The notes beneath the pieces were generated by a model, which was not told where the DNA came from, made no database searches, and was given only the letters and a program-made list of their open reading frames with translations. Source: Nocardia sp. NBC_01329 (GTDB lineage Bacteria > Actinomycetota > Actinomycetes > Mycobacteriales > Mycobacteriaceae). Taken from it: a stretch of DNA of 64,000 nucleotides. Positions 51,959-60,633 of the stretch are shown one piece after another; within the stretch, counting starts at the first letter, position 1; each line of letters starts with the position of its first letter. Location of the stretch: NCBI RefSeq assembly GCF_035956715.1, contig NZ_CP108381.1:4868001-4932000 (forward strand), given 5' to 3'. The translations under genes were made by a program, and so were the position numbers.

Positions 51959-53811
51959 CGGATTTCCCCGCTCTCCACCGACTCGACCGCACCGAGCGCG
52001 GCCTCGTTGATCTCCCACAGCCGCTGGTAGGTCCCGCCCGCCACGCTCAACTGGGCATGGTCACCTTGTTCGACCAGGGTTCCGTTCTCCAACACCAGGA
52101 TCCGGTCCACATTCGTGATGGTGTGCAGCCGATGCGCGATCACCAGGACAGTGCGGCCGGCCACCAATTCCGCCAGCGCGTCCTGTACCGCGGCCTCCGA
52201 TTCCGGATCGGCGAAGGCCGTGGCCTCGTCCAGGACCAGCACCGCGGTATCGGCGAGCAGAACTCGCGCGATGGACAGTCGCTGCGCCTCGCCCCCGGAG
52301 AGACTGGCGTCCACCCCGATCTCCGAGTCGTAGCCGCGGGGAAGCGCGAGGATCCGATCGTGGATCCGAGCCGCCCGTGCCGCCACCTCCAGCGCCGCGT
52401 CGTCGGCATCGGGGCGGGCCAGGCGCAGATTCTCCCGGATGGATCCGCGGATGAGCCGGACATCCTGGAACACGAACCCGACCGTGCGATACAGCTCCTC
52501 GGTGCCGAAATCGCGGATATCGCGGCCGCCGATGGTGATCCGCCCGCTGTCGACGTCGTAGAAGCGGGGCAGCAGTTCGGCCAGTGTGGATTTACCCGCA
52601 CCGCTGGGTCCGACGAGGGCCGTGAGAGTGCCCGGACGCAGTTCGAACTCGATATCGCGCAGAACACGATGGTCTTCGCGATAGCCGAACCCGACCCCCT
52701 CGAACCGGACCAGTCCGGGTTCCGTGCCGGAGGCCGTATCGCCCGCCGCCGCCGGAGCGCCCGCGCGCAGTTCCGGGGTGTGCTGGAGTTCGTGTAACCG
52801 CACCGCGGCCGCGCCGGCCGCACGCAATGCCTGTCCGCCGTAACCGAGCCCCAGCAGGGAACTGCCCACCCCGAGCCCGACCAGCAGGAACGGCAGCAGA
52901 TCGAGCGGCTGTATCCAATCCGCGCCGACCGCACCGAGACCCGCGATCACGATCACCAGCATCACGAAAACCGGCGACAACGTGATATCGGAAACCGCCT
53001 GCAGTCGGACGAGCGGGGTCTTCCAGCGAGTGAACGCCGCGGTCTGGCCGTCCACCGCGGTCCGGAACTCGTGGTGCGCCTTCCCGGCCTGACCGAACGC
53101 GCGGACCACCTGGATACCGTCCACGAACTCGATGGTCGCCGCTTGGACGCGACGCTCCCAGCGGTTGTACACCGCGAGCCGGTCCCGGCCGGTCTGGTCC
53201 ATCATCTTGCTCAGCGAGATCCCGTAGGCCAGCAGCGGAATCAGCAGGACCAGGGCGAGTCGCCAGTCCACGGCGAACAGATAGACCAGGGTCACCACCG
53301 GGACGACCACACCGCCGACGAAATCCAAACGCGCGTGCGCCACGAGATAGTGGAGCGCCTCGACGTCGTCCTGCAGATACTTCTTGACGTCACCGGAGGT
53401 GCGGTCGGTGAACCAGCCGAGCGGAACCCGGGTCAATTTGTCGGCGAGGGCCCGGCGCACCGACAACTGGAATCCGCCGTCCACATAATGCGACCAGCTC
53501 AACGCCGCGGCCTGCAGGATGCCGCGCACCGCCAGTACGATCGCGGCCGCCCAGAGCAGCGCCCAGACGCGGTCGGTATCGATCTGTTCGTCGAGCAGTT
53601 CGCGGCAGGCCTCCACGATGAGCACGAACGGTACAACGGTAGCGATCGCGGCCACCGCGACGAGCACGCTCGCGATCCGGAGCGCACCGTTCACCGGCGC
53701 GAGAATCTCCTTGCGCGCCAGCGCTTCCCGCTTCTTCTGCGCCTTCACCTGCGCGCGCGGGGGCCGGTTCCCCGTCTCCGCCGCAGGCAGCGGCGCGGCC
53801 TCCACAGTCAT
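51955..53811 (-). CDS. ABC exporter-fold siderophore transporter, first half (IrtA-like, no fused reductase)
   Basis: The start is ATG 53811 (MTVEAAPLPAAETGNRP) with GAGGAC upstream; the longer frame crosses an iron box. The 618-residue protein has a basic N-tail, six membrane helices (~55-360) and an ATPase domain with GPSGAGKST, LSGGEAQRLSIAR and VLVLDEATAFAD. Mycobacterial IrtA carries an N-terminal FAD siderophore-interacting domain; here that domain is a separate divergent gene (53973). The two halves are translationally coupled. Confidence 0.9.
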   Translation of the reverse strand: MTVEAAPLPAAETGNRPPRAQVKAQKKREALARKEILAPVNGALRIASVLVAVAAIATVVPFVLIVEACRELLDEQIDTDRVWALLWAAAIVLAVRGILQAAALSWSHYVDGGFQLSVRRALADKLTRVPLGWFTDRTSGDVKKYLQDDVEALHYLVAHARLDFVGGVVVPVVTLVYLFAVDWRLALVLLIPLLAYGISLSKMMDQTGRDRLAVYNRWERRVQAATIEFVDGIQVVRAFGQAGKAHHEFRTAVDGQTAAFTRWKTPLVRLQAVSDITLSPVFVMLVIVIAGLGAVGADWIQPLDLLPFLLVGLGVGSSLLGLGYGGQALRAAGAAAVRLHELQHTPELRAGAPAAAGDTASGTEPGLVRFEGVGFGYREDHRVLRDIEFELRPGTLTALVGPSGAGKSTLAELLPRFYDVDSGRITIGGRDIRDFGTEELYRTVGFVFQDVRLIRGSIRENLRLARPDADDAALEVAARAARIHDRILALPRGYDSEIGVDASLSGGEAQRLSIARVLLADTAVLVLDEATAFADPESEAAVQDALAELVAGRTVLVIAHRLHTITNVDRILVLENGTLVEQGDHAQLSVAGGTYQRLWEINEAALGAVESVESGEIR

Positions 53812-53874
53812 GTCCTCGCCTTCCGGCCGTCGTCCTGAATGGCCCTCATCTTCACACAGCAACCCCCGAAAAAG

Positions 53875-53893
53875 ATAGGTAAGGCTAAGTTGC
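53875..53893 (-). promoter_or_regulatory. Iron box before the IrtAB-like operon
   Basis: The + strand reads ATAGGTAAGGCTAAGTTGC, about 14 of 19 against the remembered consensus, 64 bp before the ATG at 53811. Confidence 0.7.
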
Positions 53894-53953
53894 CCGGGGC
53901 GCCGCCGACCGCGCGATCGACATCGATCGCCGAACAGCACCCCCAACGCGGAG

Positions 53954-53972
53954 TTAGGTTAAGCTAACCTGC
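53954..53972 (+). promoter_or_regulatory. Near-perfect iron box abutting the siderophore-interacting protein start
   Basis: TTAGGTTAAGCTAACCTGC is the best box in the window (only the last two bases and one central base deviate). Its last base touches the ATG at 53973, so bound IdeR would cover the start of a leaderless or near-leaderless message. Confidence 0.85.
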
Positions 53973-54680
53973 ATGGGAAGAGGCAGTAACGGCGTAATCA
54001 TGAAGATGTGGCGGGCCGACGACTATCGGCTGAAAGTCACCTCCACCGAGCGGATCACCGATGAATACATCCGCATCGGCTTCACCGCCGGTGGCCTGAT
54101 GGAAGACCATCCGGTCCACCCCACCCAGTTCATCCGACTGTGGGTCCCCGAGCCGGACAGCGACAAACTGCACCAGCGCGGTTACACACTGATCGACCAG
54201 GACCCCGGCAACGACCACTTCTACATCGAGTTCGCCGTTCACAGCGGCCCGGCCGGACAATGGGCCGAACGCGCCCAGGTCGGCGACGAACTCGAGACCT
54301 CGGTCCTCGGCTCGAATTTCCAGCTACCCGCGGTCACGCCCAGCGAATATGTGATCTTCGGTGATCCCGCCTCCCTGCCCGCGATCAACACCCTGCTCGA
54401 CGCCATCGGCGATACCCCGGCCCGGATCTGGCTGGAATGGCAGTACGACTCCGACCCCACCCTGCCGGTACGCAACAAACCGCACCACTCGGTGACCTGG
54501 GTACAGCGCATCGACGACGGCCGCGCCATGCGCGAACTGGCCGAGGAGCTCAGCGTCGGCCCGGATGCGTTCGCCTGGGCGGCCTGCGACGCGGCCACCA
54601 CCCGCGCCATGGTGAAAACCTTCCGCACCACCCACGCCCTACCGAAAACGCAGATCAAGGCCCAGGGCTACTGGCGGTAG
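53973..54680 (+). CDS. Siderophore-interacting protein (FAD ferric-siderophore reductase)
   Basis: The 235-residue flavoprotein has the family start MGRGSNGVIMKMWRADDYRL, the FAD-binding R-x-Y-T motif (HQRGYTLIDQ), FVIHGD-type VIFGDPASLPAI, and the C-terminal IKAQGYWR close to the usual KxxGYWRxG. Such proteins release iron by reducing the imported ferric siderophore in the cytosol. It diverges from the IrtAB-like genes and is the counterpart of the domain fused to mycobacterial IrtA. ATG 54000 and 54006 are weaker start choices. Confidence 0.93.
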   Translation: MGRGSNGVIMKMWRADDYRLKVTSTERITDEYIRIGFTAGGLMEDHPVHPTQFIRLWVPEPDSDKLHQRGYTLIDQDPGNDHFYIEFAVHSGPAGQWAERAQVGDELETSVLGSNFQLPAVTPSEYVIFGDPASLPAINTLLDAIGDTPARIWLEWQYDSDPTLPVRNKPHHSVTWVQRIDDGRAMRELAEELSVGPDAFAWAACDAATTRAMVKTFRTTHALPKTQIKAQGYWR

Positions 54681-54773
54681 CCCCCGGCAGCTGCCAATGA
54701 GGCGGCCCGGTCCGGACTCGGCACGAATGGCATTGGTGAGCAGCGCAATTCCGATCACCGGAACTCAGGAAAG

Positions 54774-54792
54774 ATAGTATAGCCTTGCCTAA
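54774..54792 (+). promoter_or_regulatory. Iron box before the ABC-2 exporter operon
   Basis: Read on the minus strand, TTAGGCAAGGCTATACTAT, about 15 of 19 against the consensus. It is 51 bp before the small leader ORF. Confidence 0.65.
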
Positions 54793-54843
54793 CAAAGCGG
54801 CGGGAGCGGAAGCGGCACCCGTCCGATGGGAGGAGCGAGTGCC

Positions 54844-54969
54844 ATGTCGTTGATCGCCGATTCACCGGCCGCGGATCCGTCCGGCTCGATATATCCGCCG
54901 CGGCGGCCCGCAGCGGGTTCTACATCCGGGCACGCGCCCCGGCCCGAACACCCGGCGCTCGCGGCATGA
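54844..54969 (+). CDS. 41-residue leader ORF coupled to the exporter ATPase gene
   Basis: ATG 54844 follows GGAGGAG at good spacing; the ORF (MSLIADSPAADPSGSIYPPR, then a Pro/Ala-rich end) stops at 54969 in an ATGA overlap with the next gene. That next gene has no ribosome site of its own, so it likely depends on translation of this ORF. The peptide is Pro/Ser-rich with no recognisable domain. Confidence 0.6.
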   Translation: MSLIADSPAADPSGSIYPPRRPAAGSTSGHAPRPEHPALAA

Positions 54970-55952
54970 CCACCCGGGAAAGAGCAGAGGCGTCGGCGGA
55001 ACCCGCGATCCAGGTCACCGAACTGGTCAAGACCTACGGCGCGGTATCCGCCCTGAAGGGCATCTCGTTCGAGGTGGCCCGCGGTGAGGTGCTCGGCCTC
55101 CTCGGACCCAACGGCAGTGGTAAAACCACCACCGTCACACTCCTGTCGACGCTGCAACGACCGACCTCGGGCAGCGCCCGTATCTGTGGCCGGGATGTGG
55201 TCACCGAGGCGGCGCGAGTGCGCGAACTGGTCTCACTCACCGGCCAATACGCCTCGCTGGACGAGGGACTCACCACGGTGGAGAACCTGTCGGTGTTCGG
55301 GCGGCTGACCGGCCTGCGTGGGCGCGCCCTGCACATCCGGATCGACGAACTCGTCGAACAGTTCGATCTGGGCTCGGCACGTGACCGGCGGGTCGGCGCG
55401 CTGTCTGGGGGTATGCAACGGCGGGTCGATATCGCGAGCGCGCTGGTCACCCGCCCCGAGGTGCTCTTCCTCGACGAGCCGACCACGGGCCTGGACCCGC
55501 GCAGCCGCGCAGCGGTCTGGGATACCGTCGCCGCGCTCCGCGGTGAAGGGATCACGGTGCTGCTGACGACCCAGTACCTGGAGGAGGCGGACCGTCTCGC
55601 CGATCACATCGTGATGCTGAACCAGGGTTCGGTCGTCGCGGCCGGGACGCCGGGCCGCCTCAAACAGCAGGTCGGCGCGGCCGTCTGCGAAGTGACCCTG
55701 GTCGAACGCGACGACACCGCCCGGGTACTCACCCTGCTCGACGGTCTGGAACTGGTCGAGGCGCCCGGCGAAGGGACCGCCTCCGGAGCTCAGGCGCACC
55801 CGCGGCTCGTGGTGCGGGCCCCGAACGGTATGTCCACCGTTTCCGGTGTGATCACCCGGCTCGAGAACGCGGGGATAGAAGTCGTCGATATCGGCCTCCG
55901 GCAGCCGTCGCTGGACGAGGTGTTGCTCCAGTTGACGGAGACACCACGATGA
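54966..55952 (+). CDS. ABC-2 exporter ATPase, DrrA-like
   Basis: The 328-residue ATPase has Walker A GPNGSGKTT, signature LSGGMQRRVDIA, Walker B VLFLDEPTTGLD and the DrrA-type C-terminal extension ending SLDEVLLQLTE. DrrA-type pumps export drugs or lipids with ABC-2 permeases. Its iron box and position make it a good candidate for secretion of the apo-siderophore. It overlaps both neighbours by 4 nt. Confidence 0.93.
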   Translation: MTTRERAEASAEPAIQVTELVKTYGAVSALKGISFEVARGEVLGLLGPNGSGKTTTVTLLSTLQRPTSGSARICGRDVVTEAARVRELVSLTGQYASLDEGLTTVENLSVFGRLTGLRGRALHIRIDELVEQFDLGSARDRRVGALSGGMQRRVDIASALVTRPEVLFLDEPTTGLDPRSRAAVWDTVAALRGEGITVLLTTQYLEEADRLADHIVMLNQGSVVAAGTPGRLKQQVGAAVCEVTLVERDDTARVLTLLDGLELVEAPGEGTASGAQAHPRLVVRAPNGMSTVSGVITRLENAGIEVVDIGLRQPSLDEVLLQLTETPR

Positions 55953-56779
55953 CCACGACCACCGTCGAAACCACACCCCGCACCCGCTCCCAGGGCGGCC
56001 AGGGCGGTGCGGTGGCCCGGACCTCGGTGGGACCGGTCGCGGCCACCGCCACGCTGGCCCGCCAGAAAGTGCTGGCGGCATTCCGATCCGGCGATGTCGT
56101 CTTCGCCGTTCTCGGGCCGGTGGTCTTCTTCCTCTGCTTCTACGTGCCGCTACACCGCCAATTCGAACTCGGCGGAGCCGACTACGCCCAGTTCCTGACC
56201 CCGATCATCCTGTTGCAGGCCGGGCTGTTCACCGCGATCACCGCTACCGAGTCGGCCGGGCACGATGCGCGCGCCGGGGTGCACGAGCGCATGATGTCGC
56301 TGCCCATCCCGCGGGTCACACCGTTCCTCGGCCGGATGGCCTGGGTGGTCGTTCGCATGGTGCTGGCCCTGGCCGGTGGTCTGGCCATCGGCTACGCACT
56401 GGGATTCCGCTTCGAGGGATCGCTGTGGCACACGCTCGTTTTCATGGCACTCGTCGTCGTGTTCGGGCTGGCGCTGAGCATGCTCACCGACGCCATCGGC
56501 ACGGTCGCCCGCAACTCGGTATCCATCGCGAGCATTCTGATGATCCCGCAACTGATCCTGGTGATGGCATCGACCGGTCTCGTTCCCGCCGAGGGTTTCC
56601 CGGACTGGGCGCAACCCTTCGTCCGGAACCAGCCACTGTCCGTTTTCGCCGGTACCCTCCGCGAATTGGCGACCGGGACCGGCATCGACCTCACCGCAGC
56701 CCTGGCGTGGTCCGCCGGGCTCCTCGCCGCGGGAGGCGCGGCCATAATCACAGCCGGCCGAGCACAGGTGAAACGATGA
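55949..56779 (+). CDS. ABC-2 exporter permease, first subunit
   Basis: The 276-residue protein has six predicted membrane helices after a ~45-residue Thr/Arg-rich N-terminus (GDVVFAVLGPVVFFLCFYVP; NSVSIASILMIPQLILVMAS). DrrB-like. The conserved ERMMSLPIPRVTPFLGRM loop is the usual ABC-2 coupling region. It overlaps the next gene in ATGA. Confidence 0.92.
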   Translation: MTTTTVETTPRTRSQGGQGGAVARTSVGPVAATATLARQKVLAAFRSGDVVFAVLGPVVFFLCFYVPLHRQFELGGADYAQFLTPIILLQAGLFTAITATESAGHDARAGVHERMMSLPIPRVTPFLGRMAWVVVRMVLALAGGLAIGYALGFRFEGSLWHTLVFMALVVVFGLALSMLTDAIGTVARNSVSIASILMIPQLILVMASTGLVPAEGFPDWAQPFVRNQPLSVFAGTLRELATGTGIDLTAALAWSAGLLAAGGAAIITAGRAQVKR

Positions 56780-57588
56780 ACACGACGATCACGACGCCCC
56801 GGATATGGCAGGCGCGACAGACCGTGCCGGGAGTGCGGCACTCCTTCGTCCAGGCGGGCGCGCTACTGCGCACCTGGTCCCGCGATCCCGGAATCGTGGT
56901 GCAATCACTGGTCTTTCCCGCCTTCATGCTGCTGATGTTCCAGTTGGTTCTCGGCAAGACCGTGACCTCGATGGGCGGCGGCGACAGCGTCTACGGCAAT
57001 ACCGGGCTGGTCGCTCTGGTCGGCGCGCTGTTCGGCACCCTCGCCACGGCGATCAGCCTGATCCACGAACGTGATACCGGCCTGCTGGCCCGGATGTGGA
57101 CGCTGCCGGTCCCCCGGTCCGGCTTCATCGCCGGGCGCCTGATCGCCGAAGCCCTGCGCACCGGGATCGCCACCGTGGTCCTGTTCTGCGTCGCGGTACC
57201 GCTGGGATTCCGCCTCGAACACGGCATCGCCGCCGGTATCGGCGCCGTCCTCGTCCCGATGGTGTTCGCGATCGGTATCGCGGTACCCGTTATCGCGATG
57301 GCGACGGTGGCCTCGGGCAGGCAGGCCGTACAGCAGTTGGGTGGACTCTTCCTGCTGCTGCTGTTCTTCAACGGCGGCTTCGCACCCGTCTCCGAATACC
57401 CCGGCTGGTTGCAGCCGGTGGTCCGGCATCAGCCGATGAGCCCGGCCATCGATGCGGTCCGCGGGTTGACCGAGGGCGGCCCGGTGGCCGCACCGCTGGC
57501 CACCACCGTCGCCTGGACGGTCGGCCTGGTCGTGGTATTCGGCCCGGTGGCGGTACGCGGCTACCGCCGGGCAGCCGAACGCCGCTGA
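56776..57588 (+). CDS. ABC-2 exporter permease, second subunit
   Basis: The start is ATG 56776. The 270-residue protein has six predicted helices with the coupling loop LLARMWTLPVPRSGFIAGRL. With its upstream homologue it probably forms a heterodimeric channel. It ends the operon before the terminator at 57601. Confidence 0.92.
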   Translation: MNTTITTPRIWQARQTVPGVRHSFVQAGALLRTWSRDPGIVVQSLVFPAFMLLMFQLVLGKTVTSMGGGDSVYGNTGLVALVGALFGTLATAISLIHERDTGLLARMWTLPVPRSGFIAGRLIAEALRTGIATVVLFCVAVPLGFRLEHGIAAGIGAVLVPMVFAIGIAVPVIAMATVASGRQAVQQLGGLFLLLLFFNGGFAPVSEYPGWLQPVVRHQPMSPAIDAVRGLTEGGPVAAPLATTVAWTVGLVVVFGPVAVRGYRRAAERR

Positions 57589-57600
57589 CTCGCAACGGGA

Positions 57601-57638
57601 AAGGGACCCACGCCGAGACGAAGCGGCGCGGGTCCCTT
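57601..57638. terminator. Bidirectional terminator between convergent operons
   Basis: AAGGGACCC (57601) pairs with GGGTCCCTT (ending 57638), with a further CC/GG pairing inside. It lies 12 bp after the exporter operon and 8 bp after the end of the convergent acyl-ligase gene. Confidence 0.75.
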
Positions 57639-57646
57639 CCGCATTG

Positions 57647-59296
57647 TCAGCTCGGGATCAAGCTCGCGGCCGAGGCCCGCCGTAGCTTCCCCGACGGGGT
57701 CTTCGGCAACGCGCCCTTGCGCACCACGGTGACCACGGCCGGTGCGATACCCACATCGTCGAAGACCGCGCGGGCGACCTCTTTCCGGATCCGTTCACAT
57801 TCGTCCACATCATCGGCCGCATCGGATTCGGCGATGACCGCGATACCTTCCCGGGCCATACTCGGTAGCCGGACCGCGAGCGCGGCCACACTTCCGGGGC
57901 GTACACCGGCGATACCGACAGCGGCTCGCTCCACGACCACCGGTGAGATATTGCGGCCGGCGACGATGATGACGTCCTTCTTGCGCCCGGTCACCACGGC
58001 TTCACCGTTCTCGGTGAGATATCCGAGATCGCCGGTGGACAACCAGCCGTCGGCGTCCACGGCCGAGACGTATCCGTCCGGTCCGAGGTAGCGCGTGGTG
58101 ACCGCGTCACCACGGACCAACAGCGTGCCGATACGGTCGGCGGGCAGCGCGACCCCGGACTCGTCGACGACCCTCAGTTCGATCCCGGGAACGGGAACCC
58201 CGAGTCGCATCAGAGTCCGTGATCGCGCGGCGGGCTCGCGCCCGATGATGCCGTCGCGCTCGGCCAGGTCCGCGTCGACGATATCCACGGAGTACATGGC
58301 GTCCGCCCCGGTGAACGACACCGCGAGTGTGGTCTCGGCCATCCCGTACGCGGGCATCAGCGATTCCGGTCGGAGCCCGAACCGCGCCGCTTCATCGATG
58401 AATTCTCGCAGCGTGCTCTCGTCCACAGCCTCCGCGCCGTTGACGCATACACGCAACGACGACAGGTCGTAGGCACCGTCGGCAGCCCGCCGCAGCCGCC
58501 GCGCGAGCACGGAATAGGCGAAATTCGGTGCCGCGGTGAAGGTGCCACGGAACCGGGTGATGAGTTCGGCCCAGGACAGCGGATTCTTCAGGAAGGCGAG
58601 CGGTGTGATGACAACCGTGGTCGCCTGCGCGAATATCGGTGTCATCAACAGGCCCACCATGCCCATATCGTGGTAAAGAGGCAGCCAGCTGACGGCTACA
58701 TCATCGGGCCGGAAACCGGCCGCACTCACCATGGCCTGCTGGTTCCGGTGTAGATTCCGGTAGGAGATGGCCACCGCCTTCGGTACTCCCGTAGTCCCGG
58801 AGGTCAGCTGCAGAACGGCGATATCGTCTTCACCGGTCGGCACCGGTGCCTGTTCCGGCGCGGCGGTCAAGATCTCGTCGACCGGCACGATCACGACACC
58901 CAGATCCAGACCGCGCACGGCATCGGTGAACGGCTCCGCGACCACCAGCACCCGGGCGTCCAGCATCCGGATCACCGCGCGGGTGTCCTCGACCCAGGTT
59001 TCCAGGTTGGTGCGCGGCGTGGGCTGATGGAGCATCGTGAACGCCGCGCCCCGCATCCAGGTCGCCTGGACGAGCACTGCGACATCGGCGGCGCCGCCGG
59101 CGAGAATGGCGACGGAACTCCCGTGGTCGACGCCGGCCCGGGCCAGCCCCGCGGCTGCTTTCGCGGCCGTCGAGCGCACTTGCGCCCATGAGCGGAAGGT
59201 CAGATCCGCCGGATCGTCACCGCTCCAGAGACCGGTCGTCTCGGAAACGGGCTGTTCGAACAGCAATTGGGTGATTCTGCTCATCGGTACGTTCAC
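57647..59296 (-). CDS. Fatty-acyl-AMP ligase, MbtM/FadD33-like
   Basis: I chose GTG 59296, which overlaps the stop of the upstream gene as GTGA and has AGGAAG before it; ATG 59284 is the alternative. The ~549-residue enzyme has LQLTSGTTGVPKAVAISYRN (A3), the acyl-AMP ligase phrase NGAEAVDESTLREFIDEAAR, MPAYGMAETTLAVSF (A5), STGDLGYL (A7) and PKTPSGKLRR (catalytic Lys). These enzymes activate fatty acids and load them on a carrier protein. The carrier is probably the ACP four genes upstream. Confidence 0.92.
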   Translation of the reverse strand: MNVPMSRITQLLFEQPVSETTGLWSGDDPADLTFRSWAQVRSTAAKAAAGLARAGVDHGSSVAILAGGAADVAVLVQATWMRGAAFTMLHQPTPRTNLETWVEDTRAVIRMLDARVLVVAEPFTDAVRGLDLGVVIVPVDEILTAAPEQAPVPTGEDDIAVLQLTSGTTGVPKAVAISYRNLHRNQQAMVSAAGFRPDDVAVSWLPLYHDMGMVGLLMTPIFAQATTVVITPLAFLKNPLSWAELITRFRGTFTAAPNFAYSVLARRLRRAADGAYDLSSLRVCVNGAEAVDESTLREFIDEAARFGLRPESLMPAYGMAETTLAVSFTGADAMYSVDIVDADLAERDGIIGREPAARSRTLMRLGVPVPGIELRVVDESGVALPADRIGTLLVRGDAVTTRYLGPDGYVSAVDADGWLSTGDLGYLTENGEAVVTGRKKDVIIVAGRNISPVVVERAAVGIAGVRPGSVAALAVRLPSMAREGIAVIAESDAADDVDECERIRKEVARAVFDDVGIAPAVVTVVRKGALPKTPSGKLRRASAASLIPS

Positions 59297-60633
59297 TTTT
59301 CTTCCTGCAGAGCGGTTACCCGGAGCGAAGAGTCCTCCGGTTTCGCGGCCTCGTTCAACACCCGGTCGAACTGCGCCACGAAGGTTTCGGCGTAGCTGCC
59401 GGGGAGGGCCGCCGGGTCGGTGACGATGCCGAACGATGTCTTGTTCCCCAGGATCAGGACGGTCACCGAGAACGAGTAGCCCACCAGAGGCGAGATCGGG
59501 GTCAGTTCGGTGATCTTCTTCCCGAGCACGGAACGAATCCGCGAGAAGCCCGGATTGATCCCGATATGGATATCCGGGCTCATCCGCGCCATAGAGGCGT
59601 TGGCGAACGCGCGAGCCAGCGGCCACGGCAATTTCGGCAGATCATCGGTGGCGGCCAGTGCCAGTTCCGGCCGCCGGGCCTCGACGAGGGCCAGCTCCGA
59701 TCGACACCGCTCGATCTGCCGAGTGAGGTCGGCCTCGTTTCCGGGCAAGTTCAGCAAGGAGACCAGAACCGCGTTCCCGGTGTGCCGGAATGCGGCGTCG
59801 TGAGTGACCGGAAGCGTGACCCGAATGGTTTCGGCCTGTGGCTTTCCCGTGTTCGGCGGAGCGAGACTGACGGTGCGTCCGACCGCGGCCAACAGGAACT
59901 CGTGGACAGTGGCGCCGTTGTGCTTCGCGATCCGCCGCAGCGTCCGGGTGGGAACACTGTGCAGCGCGACCTCGCGCCGGCCCGTACCGGTCAGCTCGGG
60001 CCAGCCGCGGCCGTTACGCCCCGCCTTCCACTGCTCGTCGAAGGCGGTCTTCGCTTCCTTCCGCATCGCCGGCTCGATCTCGCTGATCCGATAGCGCGGG
60101 CTCGTCGCGAATCGCTCGAACTCCGCGAGTTCATCGGCTGTTCCGTCAGCCAGCAGAGCGGCGAACGCCGCGCCGGCGATACCGTCGGACAGGCTGTGAT
60201 GAACACGGAGCACGACGAACTGGGCGCCGGAACCGCGCGGCGTGAACAGGGTGATATCCCAGAACGGCGCGGAACGCGGTAGATGTGTCTCGTGCAGGGC
60301 CGCCAGGCGCTGTCGCAGGTCCGCGGGATCGGCGTACTCGGCGTACGCGACGTGCCGGTCGACGTCCACACTGTCGGCCAGCACCACTTGCGGTTTCCGC
60401 CACCGGCCGTCGCGGACCCCCGAGCGGAAGATATCGAATAGCGCGCCGCGCTCACGCACCCGCGCACGCACCTCCTCGACGGTCAGGTGCGGGCCGCCGG
60501 TATCCAGTTCCAGGACCATCGCCCAGTGCATCGGACGACTCTTCGTGTCCAGATGCAGGTAGGTGTGGTCCGGTGGTGCGAGCTCGGTGACAGTGGACGC
60601 GGTCGCGGCGCCCGTGCCGGCAGGACTGTTCAT
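59293..60633 (-). CDS. WS/DGAT-type acyltransferase
   Basis: The 446-residue protein has the HHxxxDG active site intact (VLRVHHSLSDGIAG), the N-terminal HLDTKSRPMHWAMVLELDTG segment and the C-terminal NPGFSRIRSVLGKKI and VGYSFSVTVLILGNKTSFGI segments of wax-ester-synthase/DGAT proteins. In this operon it may move the fatty chain from the ACP to the N-hydroxy-amine, in place of the GNAT-type MbtK. That role is inferred. It overlaps both neighbours by 4 nt. Confidence 0.85.
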   Translation of the reverse strand: MNSPAGTGAATASTVTELAPPDHTYLHLDTKSRPMHWAMVLELDTGGPHLTVEEVRARVRERGALFDIFRSGVRDGRWRKPQVVLADSVDVDRHVAYAEYADPADLRQRLAALHETHLPRSAPFWDITLFTPRGSGAQFVVLRVHHSLSDGIAGAAFAALLADGTADELAEFERFATSPRYRISEIEPAMRKEAKTAFDEQWKAGRNGRGWPELTGTGRREVALHSVPTRTLRRIAKHNGATVHEFLLAAVGRTVSLAPPNTGKPQAETIRVTLPVTHDAAFRHTGNAVLVSLLNLPGNEADLTRQIERCRSELALVEARRPELALAATDDLPKLPWPLARAFANASMARMSPDIHIGINPGFSRIRSVLGKKITELTPISPLVGYSFSVTVLILGNKTSFGIVTDPAALPGSYAETFVAQFDRVLNEAAKPEDSSLRVTALQEEK

